Assembly: GCF_032854445.1 (NCBI RefSeq)
Contig: NW_027018250.1
Coordinates: 1 to 52,000, forward strand
Origin: Liolophura sinensis
Lineage: Eukaryota; Mollusca; Polyplacophora; Chitonida; Chitonidae
Direction: 5' to 3'
DNA: 52,000 nt
Under the pieces are notes generated by a model. The model was given only the letters and a program-made list of their open reading frames with translations, was not told where the DNA came from and searched no databases. Position 1 is the first letter of the stretch. Each line of letters begins with the position of its first letter. This document shows positions 49,953-52,000 of the stretch, piece by piece. Both the position numbers and the translations under genes were made by a program.

Positions 49953-51231
49953 GAATTATTTTTAGAATAAATCGCTTCCAAACTCTGGTATATTCACCTT
50001 AGTTTAACTAAACGCCATCATATCGTATTTATGTTAATTACATGTAATATTGTAATAGGCATGTTCTTAAGTCAAGTGGCCCTTTGTTAGACTGTTTAGC
50101 CTTTCAAAACGGAAACTACAGGTATGCATATTTAAGAGAACTTAAGTTTGTCCTTTTTTAAAACCATTTTCTTCATTCCTCAATGAAAAATACATGCATT
50201 GTTTCGCACCCCTATTTGCAGCGTACTGGCAATGGGCCAAATGTGTAGAATACGATATCTGTGAAATTAATCTGACTGCAATAAGATCAGAAAATTCGAC
50301 CCCAATTCTTTGATGGTTTTCTCTACGGTTCTTCTATATCGGGACTAGTCTTGCTGACAATGGTAACTGATGCTCGTCGGCAGGTACACGTACGTTAATG
50401 AGATCAATAACTTTGTCTCTTTCTTTCAGGACAAATATGTAACTTATTAAACTAACGGTTTTGACAGATAAATGTAACAGCTCTGTGATCTCATCATGTT
50501 AGAAATGAAATAAAAAATGCGATATAGACGTACTTGAGCTCCTAATATGTTTTTTCCAGAGTGCTTACGGTGGACTTCGTTTGGATTCTGTGAGGGTTTT
50601 GATAGGTCTGTTATATGTTAATTGTGTATTACTGAAAACTCGCTCCACTAACATTATATGTACAAACATGTATGCTTAAAGCCTTCCTTTCACTAGGAAA
50701 TAAAATAGCCTGAGTAGGAGCCTTGTCAGGTGGGGTTATGTATGGGAGGACTAAGGTTTGCCTGAAGTGAAAGACATAGGTACAGTAAATGGCGCAGAGA
50801 CATACATGTCTTTACAGATAAATGTTATCTGATCGTCAGTTGCACAGACCGGCCCGGATAGCACAGTTGGTAGAGCGTCCGCTTCGGGACCGGTAGATCC
50901 AGGATCAATCCTTGGTCGAGTCACACCTAAGACTTTAAAAGAGGAAGTTGTGACTTCCTCGTTTGGCGTTCAGCATGAAGGGGGATAGTGCAACGACTGG
51001 TTGACCCGTTTCAGCATAATGGCTCGGGCGGGGCGGCTTACTTGCCTTCGGTAAGTCGTCTCAGTGATGCAGCCCTAAATAAAAGAGCGGTGAAAATCCG
51101 TCCTGCAACAAGGAGGCACATTAAACGTGCATGCACCCTAATGATTCCTTCGTCGTCATATGACTGAAAAATTGTTGAGTACGACGTTAAACCCCAAGCA
51201 CTCACTCACTCAGTTGCACAGCGACATACAT
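49953..51231 (-). other. Inverted partial island, copy 4
   Basis: Second copy of 47265-48543 at exactly +2,688 bp at both ends, under 1% different by eye, with the same truncation point. The pair thus forms a tandem repeat of [satellite + truncated island]. Confidence 0.92.
50848..51209 (+). mobile_element. tRNA-derived SINE, copy 4
   Basis: Copy of 48160-48521 carried by the 2,688-bp tandem duplication; target-site duplications at 50836-50847 and 51210-51221. Confidence 0.88.
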
Positions 51232-52000
51232 ACAAGATGAAGATTGTAATCGACATAATAGCATGTTCAGTTACAAAATGAACATTGTAATCATTGTAAT
51301 AGCATGTTAAGTTACAAAGTGGACATTGTAATCAGTATACAAGCATGCTCAGTTGCAAAATGGACATTGTAATCATTACAATAGAATATTCAGTTACAAG
51401 ATGAACATTGTAATCATTATAATCATGTGCTCAGTTACAAGGTGAACATTGTAATCATTACAATAGCGTGCTCAGTTACAAGATGAACATTGTAATCATT
51501 ATAAAAACATGCCCAGTTACAAGATGAACATTGTAATAGTTAAAATAGCATGATCAGTTACAAAGTGAACATTGTAATCATTATAATAGCATGCTCAGTT
51601 GAAAGATAAACAATGTAATCATTATAATATCATTTTCAGTTACAAGATGAAGATTGTAATCGACATAATAGCATGTTCAGTTACAAGATGAACATTGTAA
51701 TCATTGTAATAGCATGTTCAGTTACAAAGTAAACATTGTAATCATTATAATAGCGTCAACGGTTACAAAATCACCATTGTAATTAATATAATAGCATGCT
51801 CAGTTACAAAATGAATATTTCAATCATTATATTAGCATATTTCATTACAAGATGAACATTGTAATCATTATTATAGCATATGTAGTTACAAGATGAACAT
51901 TGTAATCATTATAAAAACATCATCAGTTACAAGGTGAACATTGTAATCAGTATAAAAGCATGCTCAGTTGCAAAATGGATATTGTAATCATTACATTAGC
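51232..52000 (-). repeat. Inverted satellite, right end of window
   Basis: Monomers on the - strand to the window edge. The order follows 48544 onward for about 90 bp, then departs (after about 51,320) by loss of several monomers. No other feature. Confidence 0.96.

Noticed and set aside
1-52000. CRISPR array
   Set aside because: There are no unique spacers between identical repeats; every unit is a variant of the same monomer.
1-52000. Identification as a centromere, or presence of a CENP-B box
   Set aside because: No CENP-B-like motif (TTCG...CGGGA) is present in the monomer, and sequence alone cannot show centromere function.

Overview
The window is eukaryotic, non-coding and almost entirely repetitive. 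About 44.2 of 52 kb (roughly 1,080 copies) is an AT-rich satellite with a 41-bp monomer. On the + strand a typical monomer starts ATGTTCATCTTGTAACTGAA and ends CTATTATAATGATTACA. The rest is four copies, whole or partial, of one 2.83-kb 'island' carrying decayed retroelements. These include two tRNA-derived SINE families whose body and tail sequences (for example TACGACGTTAAACCCC followed by CACT repeats) I recognise from memory as typical of bivalve and gastropod genomes. A mollusc is therefore the likeliest source. I see no protein-coding gene that I would defend.

Layout. 1-8713: satellite, + orientation. 8714-11543: complete island. 11544-16490: satellite, including two tandem copies of a 1,678-bp higher-order repeat (HOR). 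16491-18921: second island, 99.9% identical to the first and truncated on its right. 18925-47127: 28 kb of unbroken satellite built from two full copies and one partial copy of an 8.76-8.92 kb super-repeat, followed by a 4.1-kb segment copied from the left flank. 47128: the array flips orientation. 47128-52000: satellite on the - strand with two inverted partial islands in a 2,688-bp tandem unit.

The organisation is nested. 41-bp monomers form 7-mers (287 bp) and 41-mers (41 monomers of 41 bp minus three 1-bp deletions gives exactly 1,678 bp). There is also a 1,350-bp pair, super-repeats of about 8.8 kb, and a 7,777-bp segmental duplication that carries the island along. Length differences between large copies are explained by small duplications of whole monomers (163 bp and about 122 bp).

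Notable signals: a dyad inside the monomer whose arms co-vary in variant monomers; a 29-bp stub of a SINE with a 12-bp target-site duplication that together add exactly one monomer length; and a roughly eight-fold higher divergence of the satellite arm than of the island inside one duplication. All copy comparisons were made by eye on the printed sequence. Family names rest on memory, not on a search.
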